Shown: positions 20,185 through 32,394, numbered from the stretch's first letter. The stretch is DNA of 64,000 nt from Bufo bufo (GCF_905171765.1 NC_053391.1:686645257-686709256); one strand, 5' to 3'. Numbers and translations are program-made. Notes: generated by a model not told the origin, from the letters alone.

Positions 20185-20668
20185 GAAGGGCATCTGTCAG
20201 CAGTTTTGTCCCTATGACACTGGCTGACCTGTTACATGGCAGCTGAAGGCATCGGTGTTGGTCCCATGTTCATATGTGTCCACATTGCTGAGATAAATGA
20301 GGTTTTATTACATGCAAATGAGCTTCTGGGAGCAACGGGGGCGTTACCGTTACACCCAGAGGCTCAGCTCTCTCTGCAATTGCTGCGCCCTTTGCACTTC
20401 GACAGGGCCAGGCAGTGAAATCATCATCACACCTGCCTGGTCCTGTCAATCAAAGTGTAGAGGGCGCAGCAATTGCAGAGAGAGCTGAGCCTCTGGGTGT
20501 AATGGTAACGCCCCCGTTGCTCCCAGAAGCTCATTTGCATGCAATAAAACCTCATTTTTCTCAGCAATGTGGACACATATGAACATGGGACCAACACCGA
20601 TGCCTTCAGCTGACATGTAACAGGTCAGCCAGTGTCATAGGGACAAACCTGCGGACAGATGCCCTTTT
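20185..20668. mobile_element. Hairpin MITE (GGCATCTGTCAG family), copy 2
   Basis: GAAGGGCATCTGTCAGCAG at the left and its inverted counterpart at the right. It is highly similar to 18022-18508 throughout, including the ACGGGGGCGTTACC and AGAGAGAGC blocks. Confidence 0.88.
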
Positions 20669-21744
20669 AAGGATCTAATACTTTTCACGGCTGAAGCTCC
20701 GTTACAATTGTATCCGGTGTTGACACTGGATTCACTGATACATTGTGGCAAACTATCAGCATTGCAGGGAGGTGCATGCTGCTCACAGAGCATTGTCAAG
20801 AATGTACATTTAAAAGACCCTGTCCTGTCCTAAACCTTTCCAAAGCTGAGTGTTTGTCACAGTTGTATCCAGTCCAGACAACCTTCCGTGAGGTGATCAC
20901 ATCAGCAGCACAAATCTCTCCTGCCCTAATAGTTTTGTTACAATGTGTCAGTGCAGGGTGACCTGCATCAGACTAGACTTCCAGGCTCCATCAGCATTGG
21001 AATGTATTAGGTCTGAAGCCCATTTCTCTATTCCCTGACAGCAAACAGTGGTCTTTAAAAATGGTAAGGAATTGCAACACAACGTATTTGAGAAAATTGA
21101 GGAAATGTTGATTATACAAAGTATAGGACAAGTTTATCGCTTATCCACGGGACTGAGGATAACTGTTAGGTGTGTGGGGGTCACAATGCTGGGACCCCAA
21201 TGATCACGAGAACAGGGGTCCTGCAGTCCTATAGAAATGAATGGAGGGGTGCACAGGTACCCCTTTTTTTGTGATCGGTGGTGGTTCTGGTAGGTTGCTT
21301 GGTTCCTGTCGCACACAAGGCCAGTAGATGTCACTGCCGTACCGCCAAGGCCTCCTCTATCAGAAGCCACTGGGTTCTCCAGCGTCCATTGGTAGCAGTG
21401 GTGCCATAAAGCAAGATGCTGTAATCTGCAGACTGCTGAGCGATCACATTTGCATCTCCTGCTGCCGTCGATTTGTAGCGGCCGTCGCTGCGTCCCTCCG
21501 TGACTTGTACAATAAGAGCCGACTTTGCTTTGTGGCCGGAGTGGTTTCTTTCTGTTGATGAATGTAAAACCTTTTATTTATGGACAGAAGTACGAGAAAA
21601 TGAATAAAGCGACAAGAAATCTTCACGCCTGACTGCAGCGTCCAAATCAGTGGCCCCACAATAAAGGCCGTGCGCTCCTCCGGTGTGATAGGGGCGCTGT
21701 GTGGTGTTACATGGGATCGGGGCTTTATTATCCCATAAGGTTAT
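20669..21744. other. Low-copy DNA with a common repeat and candidate poly(A) signals
   Basis: 21120-21260 is a widespread repeat type (TTATCGCTTATCCACGGGAC). 21290-21660 is not obviously repetitive and ends with AATAAA at 21603-21608 and 21660-21665, followed by a GT-rich stretch. No protein is recognised. Confidence 0.45.
21603..21710 (+). terminator. Candidate poly(A) signals for PPME1
   Basis: Two AATAAA hexamers 57 bp apart precede GGTGTGATAGGGG and GCTGTGTGGTGTT, a typical GU-rich downstream element. If used, the 3' UTR would be about 3 kb and include two hairpin MITEs. An earlier AATAAA at 20092 is the alternative. Confidence 0.35.
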
Positions 21745-22150
21745 ATTAAAGGGGTATTGCAGTAGAAAAAAATATGTGGTATGGACATGAAATGGTTAAA
21801 AAAAAATAATAAGAGACCAGCTTATACTAAACACACTGATTTATTTTTTTCATTTATTTTTCCCCCTCTCTCCCCCTCCCCCGCGTTGGTGCCGCGTTTC
21901 CGCTGCGCTCTACTTCCTGCTCCTGTCCCGCCACGGCAGGAAATGGCTGGGTATGCCGCTCAGCCAATCACTGGCTACAGTGATGATCCGCCCCATCCGG
22001 TGATTGGCTGAGCTGAATTTCCTGTTGTGTCGGGACCCGGGCACCGTGGGGATGAGTAAGGCGAGTATGAAGTAGTTTCTATTTAACCATTTCATAACCC
22101 TCTGACAGTTTTTTTTTTTTTTTGCCCCCCTAGTGGAATACCCTGTTATT
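21745..22150. mobile_element. T2-like foldback repeat
   Basis: It starts TTAAAGGGGTATTGCAGTAG; the reverse complement of the far end reads GGGGTATTCCACTAG. The middle has an inverted TGATTGGCTGAGC pair. Confidence 0.5.
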
Positions 22151-22617
22151 GACACTTCCCCCAAAAAATAAGGGGTGAACTCTGACAACTGTTTACCAGG
22201 GTGGGAAAATAGTTGTCATGGACGGTACAGTTACTGAGCCAGTGCGGGGCCTGGACAAACACCTTGTTAACGCCGTTTTACTATTGAAGGTTTTAATTTT
22301 ATGATGCAATGGTGAGTGCCCTTTGTCTCCCCCTCTTTGGGGCACTTCAGGATGAGCAAGAAGAGTCCACAAGTGTGACCGTGGTCAGTGAGAGCGGCAG
22401 ACATGGCGGCCATATTATAAGATAATTCTGTTTTATAAGACATCTGTGGTTAGAAGAAATGAACGCACCGCCATATACACCTGTATGTATACAGAACGCA
22501 GAATATATAACCGCTATGTCCTGTACACACCATTTACATTCTCCACATGGCCACCAGAGGGCACCCTATTTATGGATCTGAGCAGGATTCCTGCAATCCT
22601 ATCCATACATGAGGCTT
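22151..22617. other. Intergenic low-copy DNA
   Basis: No exon, repeat terminus or regulatory motif that I can support. Confidence 0.5.
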
Positions 22618-24245
22618 GTGTGTGATACTGTCTGCTGAGCTGTGTATCTAATCCTATCCTGTGTGATACTGTCTGCTGAGCTGTGTATCTAATCCTATCC
22701 TGTGTGATACTGTCTGCTGAGCTGTGTATCTAATCCTCTCCTGTGTGATACTGTCTGCTGAGCTGTGTATCTAATCCTATCCTGTGTGATACTGTCTGCT
22801 GAGCTGTGTATCTAATCCTATCCTGTGTGATACAGTCTGCTGAGCTGTGTATCTAATCCTATCATGTGTGATACTGTCTGCTGAGCTGTGTATCTAATCC
22901 TATCATGTGTGATACTGTCTGCTGAGCTGTGTATCTAATCCTATCCTGTGTGATACTGTCTGCTGAGCTGTGTATCTAATCCTATCCTGTGTGATACTGT
23001 CTGCTGAGCTGTGTATCTAATCCTATCCTGTGTGATACTGTCTGCTGAGCTGTGTATCTAATCCTATCCTGTGTGATTCTGACTGCTGAGCTGTGTATCT
23101 AATCCTATCATGTCTGATACTGTCTGCTGAGCTGTGTATCTAATCCTCTCCTGTGTGATACTGTCTGCTGAGCTGTGTATCTAATCCTATCCTGTGTGAT
23201 ACTGCCTTCTGAGCTGTGTATCTAATCCTATCCTGTGTGATACTGTCTGCTGAACTGTGTATCTAATCCTATCCTGTGTGATACTGTCTGCTGAGCTGTG
23301 TATCTAATCCTATCCTGTGTGATACTGCCTGCTGAGCTGTGTATCTAATCCTATCCTGTGTGATACTGTCTGCTGAGCTGTGTATCTAATCCTATCCTGT
23401 GTGATACTGTCTGCTGAGCTGTGTATCTAATCCTCTCCTGTGTGATACTGTCTGCTGAGCTGTGTATCTAATCCTCTCCTGTGTGATACTGTCTGCTGAG
23501 CTGTGTATCTAATCCTATCCTGTGTGATACTGTCTGCTGAGCTGTGTATCTAATCCTCTCCTGTGTGATACTGTCTGCTGAGCTGTGTATCTAATCCTAT
23601 CCTGTGTGATACTGTCTGCTGAGCTGTGTATCTAATCCTATCCTGTGTGATACTGTCTGCTGAGCTGTGTATCTAATCCTATCCTGTGTGATACTGTCTG
23701 CTGAGCTGTGTATCTAATCCTATCCTGTGTGATACTGTCTGCTGAGCTGTGTATCTAATCCTATCCTGTGTGATACTGTCTGCTGAGCTGTGTATCTAAT
23801 CCTATCCTGTGTGATACTGTCTGCTGAGCTGTGTATCTAATCCTATCCTGTGTGATACTGTCTGCTGAGCTGTGTATCTAATCCTATCATGTCTGATACT
23901 GTCTGCTGAGCTGTGTATCTAATCCTATCCTATGTGATACTGTCTGCTGAGCTGTGTATCTAATCCTATCCTGTGTGATACTGTCTGCTGAGCTGTGTAT
24001 CTAATCCTATCCTGTGTGATACTGTCTGCTGAGCTGTGTATCTAATCCTATCCTGTGTGATACTGTCTGCTGAGCTGTGTATCTAATCCTATCCTGTGTG
24101 ATACTGTCTGCTGAGCTGTGTATCTAATCCTATCCTGTGTGATACTGTCTCCTGAGCTGTGTATCTAATCCTATCCTGTGTGATACTGTCTGATGAGCTG
24201 TGTATCTAATCCTATCCTGTGTGATACTGTCTGATGAGCTGCTGT
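22618..24245. repeat. 41-bp minisatellite, about 39 copies
   Basis: The unit contains TGTGATACTGTCTGCTGAGC then TGTGTATCTAATCCTATCC. Spacing is exactly 41 bp with only scattered point changes (CTCTCC, ATCATG, ACTGCCT variants). Confidence 0.97.
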
Positions 24246-25200
24246 ATCCGATCCTCTCCTGTGTTATCCTGTCTGCTGTATCTGATCCTCTCCTGTGTGA
24301 TACTGTCTGCTGTATCCGATCCTCTCCTGTGTGATCCTGTCTGCTGTATCCGATCCTCTCCTGTGTGATCCTGTCTGCTGTATCCGATCCTCTCCTGTGC
24401 GATCCTGTCTGCTGTATCCGATCCTCGCCTGTGCGATCCTGTCTGCTGTATCCGATCCTCGCCTGTGCGATCCTGTCTGCTGTATCCGATCCTCGCCTGT
24501 GCGATCCTGTCTGCTGTATCCGATCCTCTCCTGTGCGATCCTGTCTGCTGTATCCGATCCTCTCCTGTGCGATCCTGTCTGCTGTATCCGATCCTCTCCT
24601 GTGCGATCCTGTCTGCTGTATCCGATCCTCTCCTGTGTTATCCTGTCTGCTGTATCCGATCCTCTCCTGTGTGATACTGTCTGCTGTATCCGATCCTCTC
24701 CTGTGTGATACTGTCTGCTGTATCCGATCCTCGCCTGTGCGATACTGTCTGCTGTATCCGATCCTCTCCTGTGCGATCCTGTCTGCTGTATCCGATCCTC
24801 TCCTGTGCGATCCTGTCTGCTGTATCCGATCCTCTCCTGTGCGATCCTGTCTGCTGTATCCGATCCTCGCCTGTGCGATCCTGTCTGCTGTATCCGATCC
24901 TCGCCTGTGCGATCCTGTCTGCTGTATCCGATCCTCGCCTGTGCGATGCTGTCTGCTGTATCCGATCCTCGCCTGTGCGATGCTGTCTGCTGTATCCGAT
25001 CCTCGCCTGTGCGATGCTGTCTGCTGTATCCGATCCTCGCCTGTGCGATGCTGTCTGCTGTATCCGATCCTCGCCTGTGCGATGCTGTCTGCTGTATCCG
25101 ATCCTCGCCTGTGCGATGCTGTCTGCTGTATCCGATCCTCGCCTGTGCGATGCTGTCTGCTGTATCCGATCCTCTCCTGTGCGATCCTGTCTGCTGTATG
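24246..25200. repeat. 34-bp minisatellite derived from the 41-bp unit, about 28 copies
   Basis: The unit is CTGTGCGATCCTGTCTGCTG then TATCCGATCCTCTC. It equals the 41-bp unit minus about 7 bp (the GAGCTGT segment), with C and G substitutions. Transitional units at about 24190-24300 link the two. 34 is not a multiple of 3, so long ORFs appear in several frames; they are artefacts. Confidence 0.97.
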
Positions 25201-25690
25201 AGGATGGAAATGTGTCCTTTGTGGTCATTCAGAGGCTGATTTTTCTCGGAGGCTCCGGGAATGGACTGCGCCTCGCTATCGGCGACGCTTCTGGACTACA
25301 CACAATGATTCCTAATCCCCTGCACGCGGACCTGAGCACTGTGCGTACACCATGTATTACATCTATGCTGATATCATATATATGCTGATGGGATATTCGG
25401 CCCGGCGTAATGTGCATCCTGCAGATTCCCACTGGAAACAATGGGGCACGAGCACAACATTCACCTGTAATTTCCACCCTTATTTCTGCTTCCAGTATTC
25501 CAGAAAATCTGGACTGCAGTACTAAGCACAGCCACTATACAATGGATGGCGCTGTGCTTGGTGTACTGGGAGGAGGCTGCAGTGCTCACCAGAGATATCT
25601 ACGCCCAGCAAGTGAGCTGGCAGAGATGTAAGCAGGTGGCACTGCCAGTGCCTTAGTTATGTAGTGGCTGGCGCCTCTGTATACTGTAAC
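25201..25690. other. Intergenic low-copy DNA
   Basis: No conserved ORF or element end is recognised. Confidence 0.5.
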
Positions 25691-26057
25691 TGAGGCTACC
25701 TTCACATCTGCATTTTTGCCGGATCAGCAAAAACGGTCCCGTTTAGGATAATACAACCGGCTACATCCGTCATGAACGGATCCGGTTGTGTTATCTCTAA
25801 AATGACCAAGACGGATCCGTTTTCTTTCGCGTCCAGTTTCCCATGACGCACACAAAAACGCTGCTTGCATCGGTTTTGTGTCCGGCGTGGGAACGGAACC
25901 AAACGGAACAGAATGCTTTCTGGTGCGTTCTGTTCAGTTCAGTTTTGTCCCCATTGACAATGAATGGGGACAAAATGGAAGCGTTTTCCTGCGGTTTTGA
26001 GATCCTGTGACGGAGCTCAATACTTGAAAGGAAAACGCTGATGGGAAAGTAGCCTCA
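25691..26057. mobile_element. Foldback MITE with TGAGGCTAC ends
   Basis: Left TGAGGCTACCTTCACATCTG, right (reversed) TGAGGCTACTTTCCCATCAG. The interior has CGGATCCGTTTT-type words. Confidence 0.7.
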
Positions 26058-26440
26058 GGCCCCTTTCACACGAGCGAGCTTTCCCACGCGGATGCAATGC
26101 GTGACGCGAACACAGCACCCGCACTGAATCCTGACCCATTCATTTCAATGGGTCTGTCTAAATGAGCGCTTTTTTTTTTCTTCACACATCAGTTCTGCGT
26201 TTTTCACGCAGCCCTGGCCCCATAGAAGTGAATGGGGCTTCAGTGAAAAACGCATCGCATCCGGAAGCAAGTGCGGATGCGATGCGTTTTTCACTGATGG
26301 TTGCTAAGAGATGTTGTTTTGTAAACCTTCAGTTTTTTTATCACGCGCGTGAAAAGCACATCAAAACGCATTGCACCCGCGCGGAAAAAAACTGAACGCA
26401 ATCGCAGACAAAACTGACGGAACTTCGGCTGACAACGTTT
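26058..26440. mobile_element. Truncated copy of the GGCCCCTTTCACACGAGCG MITE family
   Basis: The left terminus GGCCCCTTTCACACGAGCG and the interior match the reverse complement of 11842-12323. The right terminus is missing. Confidence 0.65.
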
Positions 26441-26700
26441 GGGTCCATTCACACATCCGTGAATGGGTGCGGACCCATTCATTCTTTATGGGCCAGGAAT
26501 GGATGCGGACAGCACACAGTGTGCTGTCCGCATCTGCATCTCCGGAACGCGGCCCCCGATCTTCCGGTCCGCAGCTCTGGAAAAAAATAGAACATGTCCT
26601 ATTCTTGTCCGCAATTACGGACAAGAATGGGCAGTTCTATGGGGGTGCCGGCCGGGTGTATTGCGGATCCGCAATACACTACGCACGTGTGAATGGACCC
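26441..26700. mobile_element. Hairpin MITE GGGTCCATTCACAC family, 260 bp
   Basis: GGGTCCATTCACAC at the left and its exact reverse complement at the right, with an internal GGATGCGGAC / GTCCGCATC pair. Same family as 15267-15500. Confidence 0.8.
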
Positions 26701-26866
26701 TTATTGCAGACTGCATTTGCCGTTCCGTGGGCATTCTGCATCACGGATGCGGACCCATTCACTTCAATGTGTCCGCAAATCCGGATAGGCGGAATGGAAG
26801 CACTACGGAGTGCTTCCGTGGGGTTTTGTCCCGTACTTCCGTTTCGCAAAAAGATAGAACATGTCC
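26701..26866. mobile_element. Left part of a MITE split by the LINE (right part 32395-32549)
   Basis: The left part ends CGCAAAAAGATAGAACATGTCC. After the LINE the text resumes AGAACATGTCCTATCTTTTTGCGG, restoring a palindromic centre. The right part ends GTGTGAAAGAGGCC. Confidence 0.7.
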
Positions 26867-27339
26867 GGACGCCGACTGAGATGGCCGCCTGAAAGACCAG
26901 CTCCTGCCCGCACCGCAGCTTTCTGGCCAGTGACTCCTCTGTTCCGGCTCTTATGGGGAGAAAAGTGGCTCTCAAGAAGACCCCTCTCCCTTCCCGATCC
27001 CCCTCACCTGCCAGGACCCTTGAACAGTGCTGGGATCGCACTCCGGGTCCAGCGCTTCCACCGCGCAGCACCAAGGCACAGAGGGCCTCCCGCCATTCCT
27101 CCCTTCCCCCGCCTGACTCCCGCGCTGCAAACCTCTGCTGGAGCTCACCAAGTGACTGGATTGCTGCTGGCGTTGTCTGCGGACGGAGTCTCAGTGCTGG
27201 GGCTCTCACCGGCTGCCCTGAAATTTCGGCCAACCGCTGCTGAAAGGAGGACTCCCACCATGATGGCTCCTGGACTCACCCCTCAGAGGGAGACATCACG
27301 CAAAGGTACTGTGGCTCCTGTTAGGGGATGAGATACTAC

Positions 27340-28370
27340 CCCTGTGGACCCTGCACCTAGCCTTCCTAGGATCCACCTGCATGAGCTCTGGCAAAATAAC
27401 CAGTCCCCAGCCCCACCCTTGCTGGATCAAGGGGACAGCAGCTCTCTTCTGACATCTGGGCCAGATCGCCAAGCCCCCCATTACTTGCTGTTATGGACCC
27501 CCCAGCCCTGTCTGAACCTCCACAGCCCTGGGCAAGCTATTTTAGCAGTTTTCCTACAAAATAGGACTTTCGGGCTCTTATCTCTGAAGTTACAGAAGCC
27601 TGCAGAGCTGAAATTGCAGCAGTTTGCACTGATATTAAACACGTGGTGGACCGGATGGCAGCAGGCAATACATATCCACTCTTCATGAATCCATTTCTGC
27701 CCAAACGGCTTTGCTCAGGGGCATGGGGCGGCATTTAGAGGACTTGGATAACCGAGGCCGCCGGAATAATATCCGGGTACGGGGCCTTCCAGAGGCTACC
27801 GGAGACGAGGATCTCTTTGCCACACTGGAAGCCATATTTAACATGATCTTGGGACAACCATCCTTGCATAAGATCAAGCTGGACAGAGCTCATAGAGCAT
27901 CCAAGCCCAAGGGCTCTGCTGCACGTCCTAGGGACGTAATTTGTTGTGTCCATGACTTTACCCTTAAAGAAACCATCATGGCTAAGGCGAGATCTCTACG
28001 CAACTTTGACGGAGCTCCGGTACAATTGTTTCCTGACCTATCCTGGTTCACACTCCAGAAAAGGAGACATCTTCAGCCTCTCCTCACATCACTCAGGGAC
28101 CGCCAGATTGCCTATCGCTGGGGATTCCCCTTTGCCCTGATGGTCCGTCATCAAGGAAGAACAGAGACTCTCCGTTCCTTCTCGGATCTTCACCCCTTTT
28201 GCGAATCGCTCGGAATTCTTATACCCGACATGTCGGATTGGGAGTTTGAGTCACTAGCGCTTCCGCCACCACGCATTTGGTCTCCTGTAACCAGGAAAAG
28301 AAGACCTGGTCCAAGTGCATCCTCTTCTCCGCAGTCTCCTCCGTCGTCAGGGCATCGTCCACCTGCCTGA
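27340..28370 (+). pseudogene. LINE ORF1 (L1/Tx1 ORF1p-like), frameshifted
   Basis: A helical coiled-coil-like segment in the 27540-27660 region (EACRAEIAAVCTDIKHVV) is in a different frame from the core at 27711-28370. The core begins LEDLDNRGRRNNIRVRGLPE, the hallmark of the L1 ORF1p RNA-binding domain. A C-terminal domain follows (QIAYRWGFPFALMV) and then a Pro/Ser-rich tail. The protein would coat element RNA. At least one frameshift separates coiled coil and core. Confidence 0.85.
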
Positions 28371-28632
28371 CCGCCAAAGGCTTGGAGGACTTGATCGTCC
28401 TGAACTCTGCCCTTAATCCTTCACGCTCTCAGGATCGACCTAGAAGGGATTGCATCTCTGGGAATAGTTGTTTACTGCTATCTGTTTGCCTATCTTTGTG
28501 TTGTCTCGTCCTGTCCTCGTGTACCTCAGTCTTGCCTTTGATCCGTTGTTCAACTAGTGTGAAGTCACTGACGTATACGGACTCCCTCAGTGAGCTGTAC
28601 CCTGCATATATTATATATCATCACATACCCAC
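28371..28632. other. LINE inter-ORF spacer
   Basis: Noncoding T/C-rich linker between ORF1 and ORF2 of the LINE. Confidence 0.6.
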
Positions 28633-31600
28633 ATGGTGCGGTGCATAACCTTCAATGTCAAGGGGCTCAACTCCTCAATTCTAGACCCGCAGGGGCGTTA
28701 TATTATTCTCTGTGGCCATTTAGCAGATAAATCCATCACCTTATGTAACATTTATGCCCCAAACACTTCCCAGATCCGCTTTCTCGGCGGAATCATCCAC
28801 AAGGTTTTTGTTGAGGGAGTGGACTCTTCGAAGCCCCTGGTCCTCCTAGGTGGGGACTTTAATGCAGTGTTTTCTGAATCAATGGATCGCCTGGCCCTCC
28901 CGGGCAGACTAATACATTCGACACAGCAGCGCTTAGCCAGGGACTTTCGTAAACTGGTGCGGAAATACTCCCTGTATGACCTCCGGCGTCTCACTTATCC
29001 CACCGATAGGTCCTTCTCCTTTTACTCTGCCCCACATGGTTCCCACACCCGTATTGATTACCTCTTTGGTACCATTTCGACCCTCAGGATATTGGAAGGA
29101 GCAGACATGGGCCGAATCACCTAGTCTGACCATGCTCCTGTACTAGTTGACATTAGTAGTGAGTCGGGCCATGTTCGCCAATGCCACTGGAGACTTAATG
29201 ACTCCCTCTTGAAGCAGCCCATCACTAGGGAGGAACTCCGCGAACACCTGAAAACTCGACTGCTTTGGTCAAGACCCTTACATCTCACTTGCGAACACTA
29301 GAAGACAAGATGGCTGCTCACCCCTCCCGGTGCACACTGAGACGAATTGTTGATACCAGGGCTCAATTGAAGAGTCTATCTTTAGGTCGTGTCAACAAGT
29401 TACTACTTTACACACGACAGCGTTATTATGCTTGGGGAAACAAACCTCATACTTTGCTGGCCAGACAACTCAGGAATCGCAATCCCCAAACGGGTCTGAG
29501 TGCTCTTAGGGGGACTGACGGAACAATCCACTATGACCCCAGAGTGATAGCAGAGAGGTTCTCGACCTACTACTCTTCCCTGTACAATTTGCCCTCCGAC
29601 CTCCCCTCAGATGAGAGACTTAGGGATAGTACAATCCAGTCTTATTTGGCATCCTGTCACCTTCCTACCCTATCAACTTCCGATCTTGCCGCCCTTAATA
29701 GTCCGATCACGCCGGAAGAGATAGGGGAAGTGGTGGACCATCTGCCTGAGGGTAAATCCCCAGGGCCTGATGGCTTCTCGTATAAATATTAAGACTTTCA
29801 AGACCAAACTAATCCCTCACTTAGTAACCCTTTTTAATCATTTTCTAGCTGGCAACGCAGTACCAGCCCCAATGTCTCACTCTTATCTCACGATGATTCT
29901 GAAACCTGGGAAAGATTCTCACGAATGCCATAATTACGGGCCCATTGCCCTGCTTAATTCAGACCTTAAGATTTACACCAAAGCCCTAGCTTCACGACTA
30001 AACGTTTTTCTCCCCTCCCTGATCCACAAAGATCAGGTGGGATTTGTCCCAGGCCATCAGGGGGCCGACAACACACGAAGAAACATTGACTTGATAGATG
30101 TTATATCTCGCTCGGGTGTGGAGGCGCTACTTCTTAGTTTAGACACTGAAAAGGCGTTCGACCGTTTAGGTTGGCCTTTCCTTTTTGCAACCTTGCAGGC
30201 ATATGGCCTTTCTGGTCCCTTCGTTAGGGCCATTCGTAGCCTATACTCCTCCCCCCACAGCGACAATCAAACTACCTCATGCTCAATCTCGACCCCTACA
30301 CATTGCTAACGGGACGAGACAAGGCTGCCCCCTATCTCCGCTATTATTTCCCATGTGTATCGAACCCCTGGCGGCCAAAATCAGGGCATGTCCAGACATC
30401 AGAGGTGTTATGGTCAGGGACAGGGAGTTTAAGCTATCGCTATATGCAGACGACATCCTTCTTACCCTTACCAAGCTTCATATTTCCCTACCAAACCTCC
30501 ATTCCATCCTGCTGGAATTTGGTCGACTCTTGGGGTATAAGGTCAACACCCATAAAACTGAGGCCCTCCCTCTTAATCTTTCTCAGATGGCCCTGGGCTC
30601 TCTTAGGGTTAACTTCCCTTTCCATTGGAAGACGGACTCCCTGCGATATTTGGGTGTTGACTTCACTCCCCGATATGTGGAACTTTATAAAGCTAACTTT
30701 CCACGCATATATGCGGAGATCAGGGGTCTCCTGGACGAGTGGCACGCTCTCCCACTCTCTCTCATGGGACGTATTGCTGCGACTAAAATGACGATCTTGC
30801 CCAAGCTTCTGTATCTTTTTGAGACCTTACCGATTATAGTTCCCCTTAAAGATCTGATATCCATTCAATCTCACCTCCTTAGATTCATATGGGCGGGAAA
30901 ACGTCATAGAATCCCACGGTCAGTCCTTCTATCTAGTAGGCACCAGGGCGGACTAGGGGTACCGGATCTGTCCAAATATTACTGGGCGGCCCAGCTACGT
31001 TCTGTCACGGCTTTGGGCTTCCTTGCACCTATACTCTGTCTGGATGCAAGTAGAAAGACTCTGGCTAGCTCCTACACATCCTAACTCCATGCTATGGTCC
31101 GGATCTGACAAGACTCTACCAGTTAAGGATCTCTTAGGGCCCATGGCTTGTACTAGACTCATATGGCAGCTGTGCAGTGGTAAATTCCCTTCTGGTTTCC
31201 AATCACTCCGCCATGACCTCCTTTTGTATCACCCTGTACTCCCTCACTACTTTTTCAGGGATCACAGTTTCCCTCCCGACTCCCTTTGAACGCCTTTGTT
31301 GGGAAGGGGTACATGCGAAGGGTCTAATTTCTGAGATCTACGCCATATTGCTGACTCCCTTCCCTGATCGGGTTCAAAGGCATTCCTACATGGTGCGGTG
31401 GGAGGAGTATCTGCAGAAGGCCTTACCGGACTCACTCTGGCACCTTATATGGAGGAGGGCAGCGAAATCCTCTATGTCTGTACTTCATCAGGAGAACCAA
31501 TATAAAATTTTAATGTACTGGTACCACACTCCTGACCTCCTCCATAGAATGAACCCAGTAGTCCCGGGAGACTGCTGGAGATGCGGCTTACATAGGGGTA

Positions 31601-31965
31601 CACTGCCTCATATCTACTGGGACTGCCCCAAGATACGCCCCTACTGGACCGGAGTAGGCGCCCTCCTGAGTGATATCTTTGCAGTGGAAATCCGACCTGA
31701 CCCTATGTCCTTCCTGCTTAATGTGGTCCCTATTCAAGTTAAAAAACACTCACTTAAGTTATTACTATTGATACTAACAGCAGCTCGTTGTCTAATCTCT
31801 CGATCTTGGAAAAGCCCTGAACCGCCACGGGTTTCTGATTTGTACGCTAGGGTGACGAAGGTCCAAACAATGGAATACTCCACGGCCATGTTTCAGGACA
31901 AAATAGTACTCTTCAATGCCATATGGGACCTGTGGGATAATTACTGGGCCACAAGGCAACCTTAA
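28633..31965 (+). pseudogene. LINE ORF2: endonuclease - reverse transcriptase - Cys/His motif, broken
   Basis: The endonuclease starts ITFNVKGLNS at 28645 and jumps directly to a late segment (NIYAPN at 28748, LLGGDFNAV at 28848). About 70 residues, including the QETH-type catalytic part, are missing. A TAG interrupts TxSDHAPV at 29122. RT blocks follow: GKSPGPDGF (29752), SLDTEKAFDRL (30140), GTRQGCPLSPLLF (30310) and LYADD (30440-30454). The C-terminal motif is CWRCG..GTLPHIYWDCP near 31573-31630. At least four frame changes occur. The frame ends at 31963-31965. Confidence 0.92.
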
Positions 31966-31985
31966 CAACCTCATGAGAAAGAGGT

Positions 31986-31987
<2 letters not shown>

Positions 31988-32018
<31 letters not shown>
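31988..32018. repeat. Poly-C tract of 31 nt in the LINE 3' UTR
   Basis: Uninterrupted C run 23 bp after the ORF2 stop. Confidence 0.95.
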
Positions 32019-32394
32019 TTGTGTCATTGTCTATGTTATCTGTCTTGTCTTTTGGTTATTAGTTTGGTAAAGCATTACTAGCTGAGAAGCCCTGGGCTTT
32101 TGGGTCTTTAAGACTCCTTCACTACTACTTGATGTCTAATATACCGCTAAGTAGTCCTACTTTGGACTGATTAAAGATGGACACAGTCTCTCTTAGTACA
32201 TTTTATTGATCTATTTCTGCTCGGTCTCTCATTTTTCCTCATTGATTATTATCGAGTCTTACAAGTGCTCAATCAATATGAATGGGATGCTTTTCATGTT
32301 TCATCCTTTACCTTGTACTAATGGGCTTGAATCTATTGTTGATGTGCATTTTCATTTCTATATTATTTAATAAATATACAATTCTATAAAAAAA

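Larger units (their letters stand above)
26867..32394 (+). mobile_element. L1/Tx1-type non-LTR retrotransposon, full length, inactive
   Basis: Flanked by an 11-bp target duplication, AGAACATGTCC, at 26856-26866 and 32395-32405. It has a short A-tail at about 32388-32394. Contents are ORF1 with an RRM-type core, ORF2 with apurinic-type endonuclease, RT (LYADD) and a C-terminal Cys/His motif. It is 5.5 kb with a GC-rich 5' end. Frameshifts and stops break both ORFs, and part of the endonuclease is deleted. It entered the centre of a foldback MITE. Confidence 0.93.

Noticed and set aside
22618..25200. Possible CRISPR array
   Set aside because: Units are contiguous without unique spacers, and the genome is vertebrate. 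The same applies to the other arrays.
24331..25388. Overlapping ORFs of 125-278 codons on both strands in the 34-bp array
   Set aside because: They are read-through of a stop-free tandem unit in several frames at once. The peptide repeats simply follow the DNA repeat.
26861..27331. GC-rich 156-codon ORF at the LINE start as a host gene or CpG island promoter
   Set aside because: It begins immediately after the LINE target duplication, so it is the LINE 5' UTR/ORF1 leader.
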